Assembly: GCF_000247815.1 (NCBI RefSeq)
Contig: NC_021681.1
Location: 12,650,567 to 12,714,566, forward strand
Direction of reading: 5' to 3'
DNA: 64,000 nt
Source of the DNA: Ficedula albicollis
Lineage: Eukaryota; Chordata; Aves; Passeriformes; Muscicapidae
Below are positions 36,945 through 50,079 of the stretch, one piece after another (the first letter of the stretch is position 1; each line of letters starts with the position of its first letter). The position numbers and the translations under genes are program-made. Below the pieces are notes generated by a model, which was given only the letters and a program-made list of their open reading frames with translations, did not search any database and was not told where the DNA came from.

Positions 36945-39862
36945 TGCCTCCTCGGCAGCGCGGGGGCTGGCGGGAGGGAGCGCAGAGGATGCTTCCTTTT
37001 GGGGAGGAGGTGCAATGCACCATCTGCTCCCACTGCTGGTAGGAATCAAAGTGGGAGAGAGCGCAACCACTGTACACTCACACCACCTTTTCAAGAGCTC
37101 ACTGCTTATTTTCCACATTTTAATGAAATTCCATGCCTACCACTGCCCACAGGGTTCCACATTTATTCACAGGCATTTCTTTCTTTGTTGCAAGGCTCCA
37201 GGCCTCCTCTCTTTGTTCAAAGCTTCTCTCTCAGGGCAATCTCTACCCTGGCTCCCATCATGTTGCTTCTTCTTTGACATCATTGTAGGCAAGAGCCAGG
37301 AAAAAGGTTAGTCTTAAATCTTATAGCAAAGATATATTCCTTTGAGATCAAGTATTATTTCTTCATAGTTTTATCATTACCTCTATGCCTTGACTAATGT
37401 TTAAAGCAGAGTCGGAGGGATCAAGTTCCAAACCAAAAAATAGTTTCTTCCTTTCAGTTCATGCTTTGTTGTCTTTATATTAATAATCCTATTGTTCTGA
37501 GTAATTTAAATTTGAGATGCAGTGAGCAGTGAGTTACATTAATTCTGATCTCTGAATAAAGATGGTTGGTTTTGGCAGAAGACTTCCCAAGGCACTGGAA
37601 GGTTTAGAAGGCACATGGAGGATGGCAGGACTTGGCTTAGCAGAAGGTAGGGCTATTCTTTCTGCTTTTTTAGAACTCCTTGGTGTTATGGCACATACTA
37701 ATTGATGTACAGGAATTGCTGGGGAATGGGGAGCAGTGATATTTTTGGTGGGAAGGGGAGCACTTTGAAGTCATGCATTGTTCTGTCTCTTCTAGCTCCT
37801 GCACACTTCCCATCACCATGGTAACTGCCTGCTTTAGTGAAAGAGGAAACCTGCCTGGAATTTGTTTTTGAGAGTCATGCAGGTACTGTTACAACGATGG
37901 TTTCTGACTAAATTATTAATCTCCTGTCATCATCAAGTTTGAGTAAACTATGCAAACTTGCAGCAGCTGAGGAGTGAACCCCTGACAAAGATTTTTTGCA
38001 CTATGTACAGGTTGAAAGCAAGCCATTGTTTCAAATATCACCAAAAAAAATTTAGATTTTATCTTGTGCTGTTAGCTACCAGCAACAGCCAGATCTGAAA
38101 ACTGCCATTTAAAATTTAAATCTACAGCTTGTCAAAAATATTATTATGGCATTGCAATCATTGCTTTATTTGCTTCCAATATATTCCCCAAATATGTTAT
38201 CTATTATATTATATGTTTGAGCCCACAGACTCCAGACATGCTTTGTAGTTGTAAATAAATAGTTAAATGATATAGAAGTGCTAAGTGAAGACAAAACATA
38301 CAGCATTTCCTAGTATATGTGTTAAGTATAAGGTGACCAAGATCCATTATTTTCAAATGGGAAATATGTTAAAAATCAAATTTTCAGGGCTATATTGGCA
38401 TGGTGCCTCCTCGGCAGCGCGGGGGCTGGCGGGAGGGAGCGCAGAGGATGCTTCCTTTTGGGGAGGAGGTGCAATGCACCATCTGCTCCCACTGCTGGTA
38501 GGAATCAAAGTGGGAGAGAGCGCAACCACTGTACACTCACACCACCTTTTCAAGAGCTCACTGCTTATTTTCCACATTTTAATGAAATTCCATGCCTACC
38601 ACTGCCCACAGGGTTCCACATTTATTCACAGGCATTTCTTTCTTTGTTGCAAGGCTCCAGGCCTCCTCTCTTTGTTCAAAGCTTCTCTCTCAGGGCAATC
38701 TCTACCCTGGCTCCCATCATGTTGCTTCTTCTTTGACATCATTGTAGGCAAGAGCCAGGAAAAAGGTTAGTCTTAAATCTTATAGCAAAGATATATTCCT
38801 TTGAGATCAAGTATTATTTCTTCATAGTTTTATCATTACCTCTATGCCTTGACTAATGTTTAAAGCAGAGTCGGAGGGATCAAGTTCCAAACCAAAAAAT
38901 AGTTTCTTCCTTTCAGTTCATGCTTTGTTGTCTTTATATTAATAATCCTATTGTTCTGAGTAATTTAAATTTGAGATGCAGTGAGCAGTGAGTTACATTA
39001 ATTCTGATCTCTGAATAAAGATGGTTGGTTTTGGCAGAAGACTTCCCAAGGCACTGGAAGGTTTAGAAGGCACATGGAGGATGGCAGGACTTGGCTTAGC
39101 AGAAGGTAGGGCTATTCTTTCTGCTTTTTTAGAACTCCTTGGTGTTATGGCACATACTAATTGATGTACAGGAATTGCTGGGGAATGGGGAGCAGTGATA
39201 TTTTTGGTGGGAAGGGGAGCACTTTGAAGTCATGCATTGTTCTGTCTCTTCTAGCTCCTGCACACTTCCCATCACCATGGTAACTGCCTGCTTTAGTGAA
39301 AGAGGAAACCTGCCTGGAATTTGTTTTTGAGAGTCATGCAGGTACTGTTACAACGATGGTTTCTGACTAAATTATTAATCTCCTGTCATCATCAAGTTTG
39401 AGTAAACTATGCAAACTTGCAGCAGCTGAGGAGTGAACCCCTGACAAAGATTTTTTGCACTATGTACAGGTTGAAAGCAAGCCATTGTTTCAAATATCAC
39501 CAAAAAAAATTTAGATTTTATCTTGTGCTGTTAGCTACCAGCAACAGCCAGATCTGAAAACTGCCATTTAAAATTTAAATCTACAGCTTGTCAAAAATAT
39601 TATTATGGCATTGCAATCATTGCTTTATTTGCTTCCAATATATTCCCCAAATATGTTATCTATTATATTATATGTTTGAGCCCACAGACTCCAGACATGC
39701 TTTGTAGTTGTAAATAAATAGTTAAATGATATAGAAGTGCTAAGTGAAGACAAAACATACAGCATTTCCTAGTATATGTGTTAAGTATAAGGTGACCAAG
39801 ATCCATTATTTTCAAATGGGAAATATGTTAAAAATCAAATTTTCAGGGCTATATTGGCATGG
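36945..39862. repeat. two-copy 1459-bp tandem duplication, copies read as identical
   Basis: Copies are 36945-38403 and 38404-39862, with a constant offset of 1459 and no difference found in the parts compared by eye. The first ~350 bp of each unit is GC-richer with a few CpGs and an open forward frame (ending at 37311 and 38770); the two frames differ only in what precedes the unit, so they are duplicated by-products rather than genes. The junction shows little or no microhomology. Exact identity means a very recent, perhaps polymorphic event, or a false assembly duplication. Confidence 0.97.
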
Positions 39863-40030
39863 GAACTCTTTAAACTCATCATCAAAATACTAACCCCTGC
39901 CCAGTGGCACTGCATAGTCTTAGAACTGATGCTTTGGGAACTCTTTAAACTCATCATCAAAATACTAATCCCTGCCCAGTGGCACTGCATAGTCTTAAAA
40001 CTGATGCTTTAGTCTTAGAACTGATGCTTT
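39861..40030. repeat. 75-bp tandem duplication plus 20-bp partial copy
   Basis: Copies are 39861-39935 and 39936-40010, followed by a third partial 20-bp copy (40011-40030). It starts directly at the right end of the 1459-bp duplication, sharing its last two G bases. Confidence 0.94.
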
Positions 40031-40141
40031 GAACTCAGTTTTCAACAGACACTTCTCCTAAAATTCAACTCAATCAAGAAATGTTTCTGTCCCTAACACA
40101 GTGCTTGATGTAACACAGAAAACTTTGTCCAGCATTTACCA

Positions 40142-40374
40142 AGTCCAGACTAGTTAGTCCAGACTAGCACATGCATAAAAATTCAACTCACACCACATAT
40201 TTTAGAAAGTCCTTGTGCAGGGAGATGCTACCTCTGTATTTTTATGGTACAGCTACTCTAACACACTGAGTTAGCAGGGAAAAAACAAATACAGGAACAG
40301 TTTATGCTTTCTTTTGCATTGGCTTGCTAGGTATCATCATAAAGGTACGCTTACTAGGTATCATCATAAAGGTA
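40142..40374. repeat. two micro-duplications (14 bp and 27 bp)
   Basis: AGTCCAGACTAG recurs with a 14-bp period at 40142 and 40156. CTAGGTATCATCATAAAGGT recurs with a 27-bp period at 40327 and 40354. They are the rightmost members of the duplication cluster. Confidence 0.85.
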
Positions 40375-43300
40375 TGAAAACAACAACTTTTTTTTTAATG
40401 CAAAGTGTGCCCTCTACTTGGCAAGAGTTTTCTTTATATTGCAACAGCTGTACATATGACAGTAAATTGTCTCTGCACATTAAGGCTTTAGACATTTCTG
40501 TTAAAACAAACAGAACCAAACCGCCATGCTGCACATTCCTCTTGATGCCTCCTACACCACGAAAGGTGAAAGTTCTGAAGTGGGAAGGCTTTAGGATAAT
40601 CCATCCCTGTGCAAATGTAACAGAACATGTACCCAAACAGAAAGGAGCATCCACATCTTGCACTGAGCCGTTATCCTATGGGCAACAGCAACACAACAGA
40701 CACTGCAGAGCAAACTGGAAATGCATCAACCAAGCAAGAAGTGAGGCTTTCACCTTTTACACAACATCACTGGGGCTTGCCTATGCAAAGTCACACATGA
40801 TTTAGCCTAATTCAGATGCCTGCCCAGCCACTGGCTTGAGGCTGAAGCCGACACAGGCAAATGCTTTCATACAATCCAGCGAGGGTTTTCCAGGTTCTCT
40901 GGCTCCTGTGGCTGCAGCTGGCAGAGCAGGGCTGGGCTCTTTGCAGCTGTGCAGCTCTGACACCACCTGGATGGGGACAGCCATCAGCAAACTCAGCCTG
41001 GGATGCCAAGTCCTCAAACTGCTGATCCATATTGAGCTGAACGCCAGAGACACTCAGCTAGTAACACTGAGGAATTCACCTATCAGTATCTCAGTCATGT
41101 ATATAAAATTACTTCATTCTAGGCATGATTTTAACTTAATTACCAGTGTTAAGGCAGAAAGGCCAAGATAGCAGTACTGAAAACTTTTCTCTGCTTTAAA
41201 TCCAACTTCCAATTACTAGGGAGCAAACTAAAGATTTTTAATTAGTAAGAAAGACAGCTACACATTAATAACTACTTAAATAGCCTCTTGAAGGAGATAG
41301 GTTTCATCATAATGCAGAAAAACAATAAAATTAGTATTTAGCCATATTTACATTTCCTCCTTAGTGCATTTCTTCACAATTTGCAATGTACAAAGCAGGA
41401 AAACAAAGCATAGTAAAATTTGACCTTAATAACTAAGCACAGGGAAAACATTCAGAACACTTCAAAGTGAGACAGCTGGTTGTAACACAAACACAAGCCC
41501 ATTCAATCATTACAAAATATTAATACAACAATTATCTATTTATATATAATATATAATACATAATCAAGTGAATCACAAAAAAATATTTTTCCCAGCTTTT
41601 TACCTAAGTAACCTCCTTGCACAGCCATGTGTGGCGTAATGTGATCAGAATGGATTAAAGTGAATAGTGTGTTTATCACTCTTTCTTTTCTTCCTGCACT
41701 GCAACTTCATCACTTAACAAAGGCCAATCCCTTTAAAACAGAATACTTATATGTCTTCAGCACATTTCCATCAGATATATAAATTATCTAGGTATAGCTT
41801 AGTCTTTGTGTCAAGGCACACAGACCTAGAGGTTCAGATGGAGCAATTATACTTAAATTTCAATCTCCAGACATCCTCAGATATGTGGTTTGGGGCATTT
41901 TCTGGGTGTTTTTTGCATTGACTGTGCAGGGCACACAGAGCAGGCAAGGATTGCCTCCCCTGCTCACAGGCTGTCGTGTGTCCCACCTGGGGCAGTCACT
42001 GAACTGCAGGAGCAAACAGGAGCCCGGCTGAGCCTCCTGGGCAGGCTGAGCCCAGCCCACCCTGCCAAGGTCAGCCCTGGCCAGGCTGGTGTGCAGGCAG
42101 GGCACACACAGAGGGCAGGGCACACACAGAGGGCAGGGCAGTGCCTGCAGAGAACAACAAGCCTTCACCAGCCATCAGTCAGAACCACCTGCACATTTCA
42201 CAACATTTTCGCCCTGCCCATCACACATGATTTTGGCTGCAAGGATGATTATTGCAGCCTTTAAGCAAAGACTAATCAGTTTTCTGGAAGCCATCACTAT
42301 TAGAGATTAACATACAAAGGTGGGAGCTGTTTACACCAGACCACAATACATTTGCCTATTGCTAGCCTAGACAGATATGAATGAAAACAACCCTCCCAAA
42401 AAAAGTACATTTGCATTAAATGCATTCCTTTGCTTTGGTTTGGCAAATTAATTATCTCTATTTCCTGTTTTGGCAGTGCAGTCTAAAGGGAAGTCTTTGT
42501 ACTTGGCTGCTAGATATTCCCATTCCACTCAAACGAACTCAAAAATCTGGTTTCCATGCATGCCATGAGAAGATCAGCTAAAGCAGATTTAACTGATTAG
42601 CAAAACGCCCCATCTGCTAGGAGGGCTCCATGCATGTCCTTCATGCATCTGATGCTCCCCGTCGGGAGCCCCGTGTCCCAAAAAACCCTGCGGTGCTGCT
42701 GGGGCTGCAGAGGGACTGGCCCCTGACTCACACCGAGCTTACCTCCACCTGAACTTGTGCTTGCTTTAGTAACTGTGAGCACACTGCTGAAGCTTGTCCC
42801 AGCAAGAGAGAGACAATGCTGACCTGACCAGTTTGCCTTTACCATGGGGAGTGCAAGGAATGCCACAGACCTTCGTTGACACAACCCAGCACAGACCTCT
42901 TCCAGTCACAGCACTCCCGACTGGATGGACCTGTGGTGTTTCCCAGTACATTTAATTCCACTAAAAATAATAATCCCCTGTAATAGGCTCATGGCTCGAG
43001 CTAGAGGCAATAATCTGACTCCCCTCTCCCCACCCTAATGCTGACCAGCAGTCAGGGAATCTCCATGCTTCCCCATCCCTGAGCTACAGACTATGTCAAC
43101 AGGAATTAAGCAGGCACCTGTGATACCACCTGCTGCAATCCATTTAATTCTTTGTCACAAAACCATTTTGGTCTTTTTATAGTTCATTCAGTGCAAGAGG
43201 AGGAGGAGGGGAGGACTGGCATTTACTATAAATGTAGTGGATTTTCAATTCCTGGAACACAGTATGTGAAATTAATAACAAAATTAATAATAGATCTACT

Positions 43301-46300
43301 TACAGTGGACGGATTTTCTGCAAGTTTTTCTAAAGACGCATCATAAAATTGTGAAAATGAAAGGGTATTAGAATATGCAAGGGCAGATGGGAGTCAAAAA
43401 ACAGAAGAAAGTATTTTTAATAGACTTTTATCTCTGTAATAGCTAGTCTAAATTCCTGGGCAAAGGAATGGTATGTTTCTATTAAGGAGAAAAATTGGCT
43501 AAAAAAATGCTTTGCTTACAAAAAAAAGGGGAAGTTTTTCATTTTCAAATGTAATAGAAATCTGCAGTTAACCTGCACCAACATAAGGTCAGTGGCCAAA
43601 AGGTAGTGTTCAGACCTTATAGTGCTTTACATACTTTCTAGGGTCTGAATCTCGAGTCAGACCATTTTTAGCAGACACTTTAAGACACTAAAGTGATTTA
43701 CATAAGTATAAGAAAAATTACTGTGAAAAAAATAGCAGGCAAAATTAAGAATGAGTGAGGTTTTGCAGAGTGAAAATTCCCTTTGATTTTACTAATCTAT
43801 TCAAATTCTAAGTAATTCTTAAAAAAAAAAAAATCAAGTATTACCAGTATTACAATTACCTGTCAGAATATAGAAGTTACTAAACCTTTTCATCATAGCT
43901 AAGGAGAAAGAATATTATATTTTCTTGTGTCTACCTCTTGCACTAAGCCCATCTCCACAAAGCCTGCACCCTGTCACCAGCCACCTACTTATCTCCTAGA
44001 GCTCTTGTTAGAGCAAAAGCAGGACTCACTTCTGAGAAAAAACTAAAAGTAAGACAAAGCTCTGCTTCAGGGTAGCCTCCATAGCTGATGCCTTTACATG
44101 AATTCCATGAGCTCACATTTTGCCATTTGCATCACTATGATAGGATGGCCCCTACTTGACTCCCTTCCAAGGCAGAAGAGCTTTGGGTGTCCCCACTCTG
44201 GGACTTCAGAATCAGTTTGCATCCATTTATGCTTTGAGCAAGTTTTCAGCCCTCACATCTCCAGCGAAGGCTTGCACTGCTTCCCACGTCTCTTGCTCAA
44301 GGATCTGCAGAAGGGGCCTGGAAGGCACAGAGCAAAGTGAGCCCAGGTGATTCTGAGTGGCACTGCTCCACTGAGCTACAGACCAGTGCTGATGCAGCTC
44401 AGCACCTTTCCAATGAATAGAGATGTTCTGATGAAGAGAAAGGTATTACTCAAGAATCTGGCCTTGTTAAATCTGCTGCTCTAAGCATGGATCCCTTTGG
44501 GGATTACAAGGCCTGTTTTCATGGTCAGAGATGGATAAGCTGTAAATTCCAAGCAGAAATGCTGATTTTTGCTTTTTGGTGCCTGAGATGGCTGATTTTC
44601 GAGGGCAGCTAGGTTGTTCCACCCTGGTTTGTTCCATCTTTGTCTTCAGCAAGTTCTGTTGCCAGGGGGAACACTAAGGCAGTGAAACATCATTTTTGCT
44701 GCATACAATGTGCTTTTTAATGGTTTTATTCCATTTTGCTTATGAAACTCAGAAGCCAACTATTGATTCTACCAAGACCTTGTGAGTGAAGATTAAAGCA
44801 TTCCAACATGCTTGTCTACAGGTGTGCCATGGTGAATTATGATCTTCGCATAATTCATAGAATGAAAAAGTTGCACCAAGAAACCAACTGTTAATCAGTG
44901 TATAGGTACAGGAGATCAATCTTTGATTCGTGTATTCACAAATCCTGTTTACTTGGCCACATTAGAGAACAGACGGGTGTTCTGGAATGGATTCTTAGAA
45001 ATGATGGATGTAATTGTCAAAACTGCCAAGGTCAATGTATAATGTTCAAAAAAGAACCAACTCATTTCAAGCACCTTCCATTTATCATTCATGCAATTTG
45101 ACCCCCAGTTCTCTTTGTAATAACATACTATGAGGGAACAACTGCTGTGTTCATTCCTATATACTCCTGTGGACTTTCAAATATCATGCAGGTCACAGCC
45201 TTTCCAAAAGACTGAGGACATTTGTATATAACTTTTTTCCACCCTGAAGTATGTGGAAGCTATTACATTAAACCTGACTTTAATAAGAGTAAGTTTGTTT
45301 CCTATAGAATTTTCATGCTGCAATACTGTACACATTTGAAAGAAACTTGTTCCAGAATTTCATGTTTTTTCCATTTAAGAAATGTAGATTGATTTATAAT
45401 AAGTTTGGAAAAAAATCCCTAAATAATTTGCTTTTCAGAACTGAGATGTCCCCTCCATTGATGATGTATCTTAGTTGCTTAACATCATGCTGTGGACTAT
45501 AAGCCAAATCTAAATAATGAGGGCTTGAGAAAAACTGTCCCTATGGACAGTCAACTCCATAACTCAGCCATTTCTTTTAAATACCATCCTTGATTACAGC
45601 CAGGATACTGAGTCAAGGGGAATGGTATGATAGCTTGCATTTGTATGTAGGTCTAAATATCTGGAAGTAATTCAAAGTAATTTAATTTTCAGATTTAAAG
45701 GAAAATAGTAAAAAAGTAAATTTTAGCTTCTTTAGGGTTTAAATGTGGTATTTTAGAATGCCAGAAACTCTATTTTCTGGTATCACTTTTCATAAAGGAG
45801 AAGACCTTTGCTTCTGTTGACTTTTGGTTACCAATGTGTACACTTTTTTTACTTTTAAAGTTTGCAGCTTTTACCACTATTTTCAAAAACTGTGGTACAA
45901 CTTAGTGGAGAGAACCTGAAAATAGATACCCAGCAGGTCATTTTCTCTGAGCCTAAAGGGGATAGGACTGTGTTTCACCATTGCAGAGGTTCACAATTAT
46001 TTTTTAAATTGAATAGATTCATAGCATGCATGAATAGCACAACCTTTCTTTTTTCCCCCTCCGAGCATGATGATAACCAGACTGAGTCTGCTTTTCAAAA
46101 ATCTAACACATAATACTGGGTCATATTCCATTGAACAATTTAGAAACCAATATAAATCTGAGGACCTGGCTCAAGAATTGCACAAGCCACTAAGCATAAC
46201 TGAACAGCAAATCAGGATTTGGCACCAAATACCTTTATAAAGAAGGTGAAGAGGCCTGGGACCACTAGGCACATGAACAGCTTAAATCACATGCTTTAAT

Positions 46301-46429
46301 CCTATTGGTTTTTACAGACTCAATAAGAAAGCTTGCAGATCTGAAGAAATGCCTGAAACAGACACTTAAAGAAAAAAATATTTACTAAATTTTCCCTTTT
46401 CTTCTTACACCATTATCTTTTCACAGAAA
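40375..46429. other. single-copy noncoding DNA with GC pockets
   Basis: GC/CAG-rich pockets occur at 40.82-41.05 kb and 41.89-42.26 kb, each with overlapping open frames on both strands but no recognisable protein. An 18-bp repeat (42096-42139) and a TA tract (41541-41562) interrupt it. The rest is AT-rich and unremarkable. Confidence 0.55.
42096..42139. repeat. 18-bp tandem repeat, about 2.4 copies
   Basis: GGCAGGGCACACACAGAG recurs at 42096, 42114 and (partial) 42132 inside a GC-rich pocket. Confidence 0.9.
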
Positions 46430-46630
46430 AGTACAGGCAGCCATGCACTTCCGTTGGGATGGCATATTCCTCCCAAACAAACGAGTTCATTTCTCTTCAA
46501 GCTCATGACATTGTAATTGAGTGGGGAGGTAATTAGCATAATTTCTTCATTTCTCATATAGCACTGAAATAAGGCAGTTACTTATAAGTGAAAAAACTGT
46601 GAGATCACCGTGAAGGGCAGCAGAAAGGTA
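46430..46630. promoter_or_regulatory. candidate regulatory element (homeodomain/POU-like)
   Basis: Contains TGTAATTGAG followed by TAATTAGCAT (46530-46539) and AATTTC/TCAT cores in complex sequence. The composite of TAATTA with AGCAT resembles sites bound by homeodomain and POU factors. Only motif content supports this. Confidence 0.25.
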
Positions 46631-49600
46631 CACAGAGAAGCAATCATGTCTAAAAAAGTAGAACAATTTTTGTCTAACTTTTGCTTGCAGCTAAATTCTA
46701 ATCTTAGCAACAGGGCTTTCTACTTAAGGAGCACTTTCTCCATAAATACTCTCTAAAATTGGGGGGAAAAGAAATCTGTGATATCTAGACCAGAGAATGT
46801 CCAGAAAAATAAAGTCATGACTTTAGCTTACATGATCAAAACATTCTTTGTGGTGAGAAAAAAATAAGTTTAAAATAAAAAAAAAGAATAAAAGATTCTG
46901 CTCAGAAGCAGCTTCAGAAATATGACATGGAAGAGTGGGCAGTGCAGAAGAGCTCCACATTCCCTCACAGAAATGTATCTGCTGAAAGCTGTAAATCTAC
47001 AGATGGCTGAAAGGCAGGCTGCCATGGGATGTCAAGGTGGTGTCCCTGCCAGCCATCAGGCATTTCTGAGACTTCACAGAACATGAACAATGTCATCCCC
47101 TGGCTGAGGAGCAGCGCGGAGCCACGAGGGCAGCTGGGGGCCAGCGTGGGGCTGGGAGCAGCAGTGACACATTGGCACAGGGGGACATCTGCCAGGCAGC
47201 TCCAGCACGTGCTCCCGAGCTGGTTTATGCCCAGCCAGCCATGGGGACACGTGTGGTGCTAGCCTGCAGTGGTCTAGGCTCAACTGAGCTCACACATCCA
47301 CCCACTATTTTTAGTGAATTAGCACGCAATAGGGCAAAACCTTTTGATCACTTCAGAATAAAAACTTGCCACTTGGAGAATGTATTTCATTTGTGGTCAC
47401 TACAAAGGGAGATGAATTAATCTGATTAGTTTTAAAATCATTCATTCTCCATTGCTTTTTTCAGCCAACTTGATAGTCAGGTAATAAATCCACTGCGGAG
47501 ACAAAAGGATGCTTTGTAAGCAGCATCAGCTTTGAAGTATAACCCATGCTGCAGGTGGAGTTTGGGTAATGCTGCTTTTGTACATAAATCTCGGTCAACA
47601 AGTCACACATAGATCCTTAAAAAATATCTATGAGAAAACATACAAATTAGTGCTCCCGAAGCAGCTACTCATTACACGCTTTCAGCGCATCGCAGCATCA
47701 GGCTACTGCAAGTCTTCACCTCCTCATGTGGAATTTATCAAGAAGAGCCAGTGGCAGCAACTAATCAGTAACCACAAATATCAGGGACACCCAGAGGCAA
47801 GATTGCACCCCTGCAGATATGCTACACAACACTGGATAACAGGCACACTAATGATGAAGGCTCATGCTTAGGTACCAGATATGACCCACTTACTTGCCTT
47901 CAAATTAGATCACGTAAGCTTGGAGTGCAAAGCCACGGAGGTATTTCATTAGAAGGGCTGCACTGGTTTCAGGTGCCAGCCTTACACCATGAGGAGAGGA
48001 GTGTGCATTACTCTGGCCATCAGAACCCTTCACGCACAGGCAGTGGTGTCAAAAGTTATCACTCGCAGATGAGAACTGTGAAAGATGTGAACACAAGTGT
48101 CAAGTTCTCTCTCTGGAGCTCAGTGCTCATCCACTGAACGTGCATATAGTGCTTCACCTCAGAGACTCGGTATTTGCCAACAGAAGCTGCTTTCACATCT
48201 CACCTTCTCAACGTCTGCTGGGGCTTCTGAGCAATTACTATGCAGTTTTTATAGAAGCAGGGAGTTTTATTGCCTGGCAGACCCTGCCTCAACCAACATA
48301 GCACACAGTCCTTGGAAAAGAGCAGGTGAATTTACAGTTGGGATTCTAAGCTGGGACATGAGGGCCTCGCCCTGAGAAACCTGTTGTACTGTGTAGCTGT
48401 GAGATGTAGGGTAAGACTGCTCAAGGACTGTGAAACTTCTGCATCTCGCAGGGCTCTGGAGTCCTAGTAACTCTTTAGAGCTTAGACACTTCCTGTAAGA
48501 TAAGAGGTTTTACTTTCTAATACAACATACAGCAAAAGACTGTTATTATAGGACATCCCTGGATGCTTTGACTGTAAAGATTTTTACAGGACAATGATTA
48601 CAGCCCAGAGTGAGTTTAATTCATACATTGCCACAGAAAGGTATTGGAGAAGAGTCACTGAAAGAAATGAGGTGACTGTCATTAATGCCCTGAGCTCAAT
48701 GTGCAGAGTGCACACCCTCAGCTGTCTCACTACCAACACAGAGCTGACTGCAGCTGTACACCTATGTTACTGATGCAATGCAGAAAGGCAAGATCATTTT
48801 GTTTATCAGAAGGCAAGCTTCTGTCAGATGTCAAACTTGTCCTCTTCACAGTTTAAGTCATCCAACCCTTAAAGCATAAACAAGATGCTCTAATAATCTG
48901 GATGCATGATTCCTTTTGAGTCTCCTATCATCCCCAGAACCTCTGATTTGCAATAAGAACAGTTTTCAAAATGTAGAAATTGTTATTTCACAGCAATCTG
49001 GTTATATCACAATAGTGCATGCTTTTACATTTTTCTTATATAAATACAGTTGATAATAAGCCTCTCTTGCACACGCCAGGAGTGAATCCATCTTCACTGT
49101 TCTTTCATATCTTGGCTAATAAAGAGAGTAATTATATTTCTGCTTCCATTTTGTGCTAACACTGTCAGATAATGAAGTATGTGTTACTTTAGGCTTCTGC
49201 AAAACAAACCAAAGGGACAGTAATGTCAGAACGGAAAATGGAAGAAGAAAGTCAGCTTTGAAGTCTACCTGTACATCTCTGCACTGCCAGCTCTGAGCTC
49301 ATTTTGAAATCAAAGAACGATCACACAAAATTCGAAGCAATCAGACATATATTGCTACATGGAGACTTCACATCAAGTTCTTTCTTTTTAGCATGGAAAA
49401 GTAAAAACCCTGATGTTTTGAGATGAAGAGTACAAGCAAATTAGTCACATCTAGCATATAGGTAATGTTTTCAGCATAGCAGTGAAGAAAAACACTTTGA
49501 AAACTTATTAAAATGTAGGTTTATTCTCTTGAACATTTAGTAGGAAAACCTGTCATTTTTATGCAGTGATAGTAATGAATTTTGAAATCTTCACAGATGT

Positions 49601-50079
49601 GCTCTTAAAGTTATTAATTTCACCAGGATGATTATGAATGCTTTACTCAGCTATTCCACAAACATTAGAACCATACAAACTAAATCACGTCCTAAATTAT
49701 GATACTTGCCCTTCGTGCAGGGATTTTGGTTTTGCCTAGCATGCTTTGAATCTGCTTTGTTAGATGTGACTGAAGCTGAAGAGCTTCAAAAGCTTAAAGG
49801 TTTTATAGATGCTTGACCAAATGAATGGAACAACAAACACCAGGGTTATATTTGGTAATATCCTGGGAAGGGGAGACCTTCAGCTGCTTGTAAGCTTCTT
49901 GTGAAAACACCTGGGCAGTAACACATGGGAGAGCTGGCTCCAGTGGAAAGGAAAATAACCTGAATGGGTCACATCTGACAACACGACAGTGTGAACACAG
50001 ACAGTGAAACAGAATGCTGTACAAGTGTCAGACATGTTTGGTTCAATACCTGTTTCCTGGAACACTGGGGATGTTAAAA
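46631..50079. other. single-copy noncoding DNA, CpG-retaining stretch at 47.6-48.4 kb
   Basis: A GC pocket lies at 47.03-47.28 kb. From about 47640 to 48380 the sequence keeps about ten or more CpGs despite moderate GC, and carries three consecutive short forward open frames (100, 70 and 92 codons). None is recognised. This could be a conserved element or a relatively young insertion of an unknown repeat. Confidence 0.45.

Noticed and set aside
36877..38770. Two homologous open frames (144 and 161 codons) suggestive of a duplicated gene
   Set aside because: Both arise from the same 1459-bp duplicated DNA; no splice sites, domain or codon-level constraint is visible.
40314..40805. 163-codon forward frame
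   Set aside because: Begins inside a 27-bp micro-duplication and shows no domain; likely chance.
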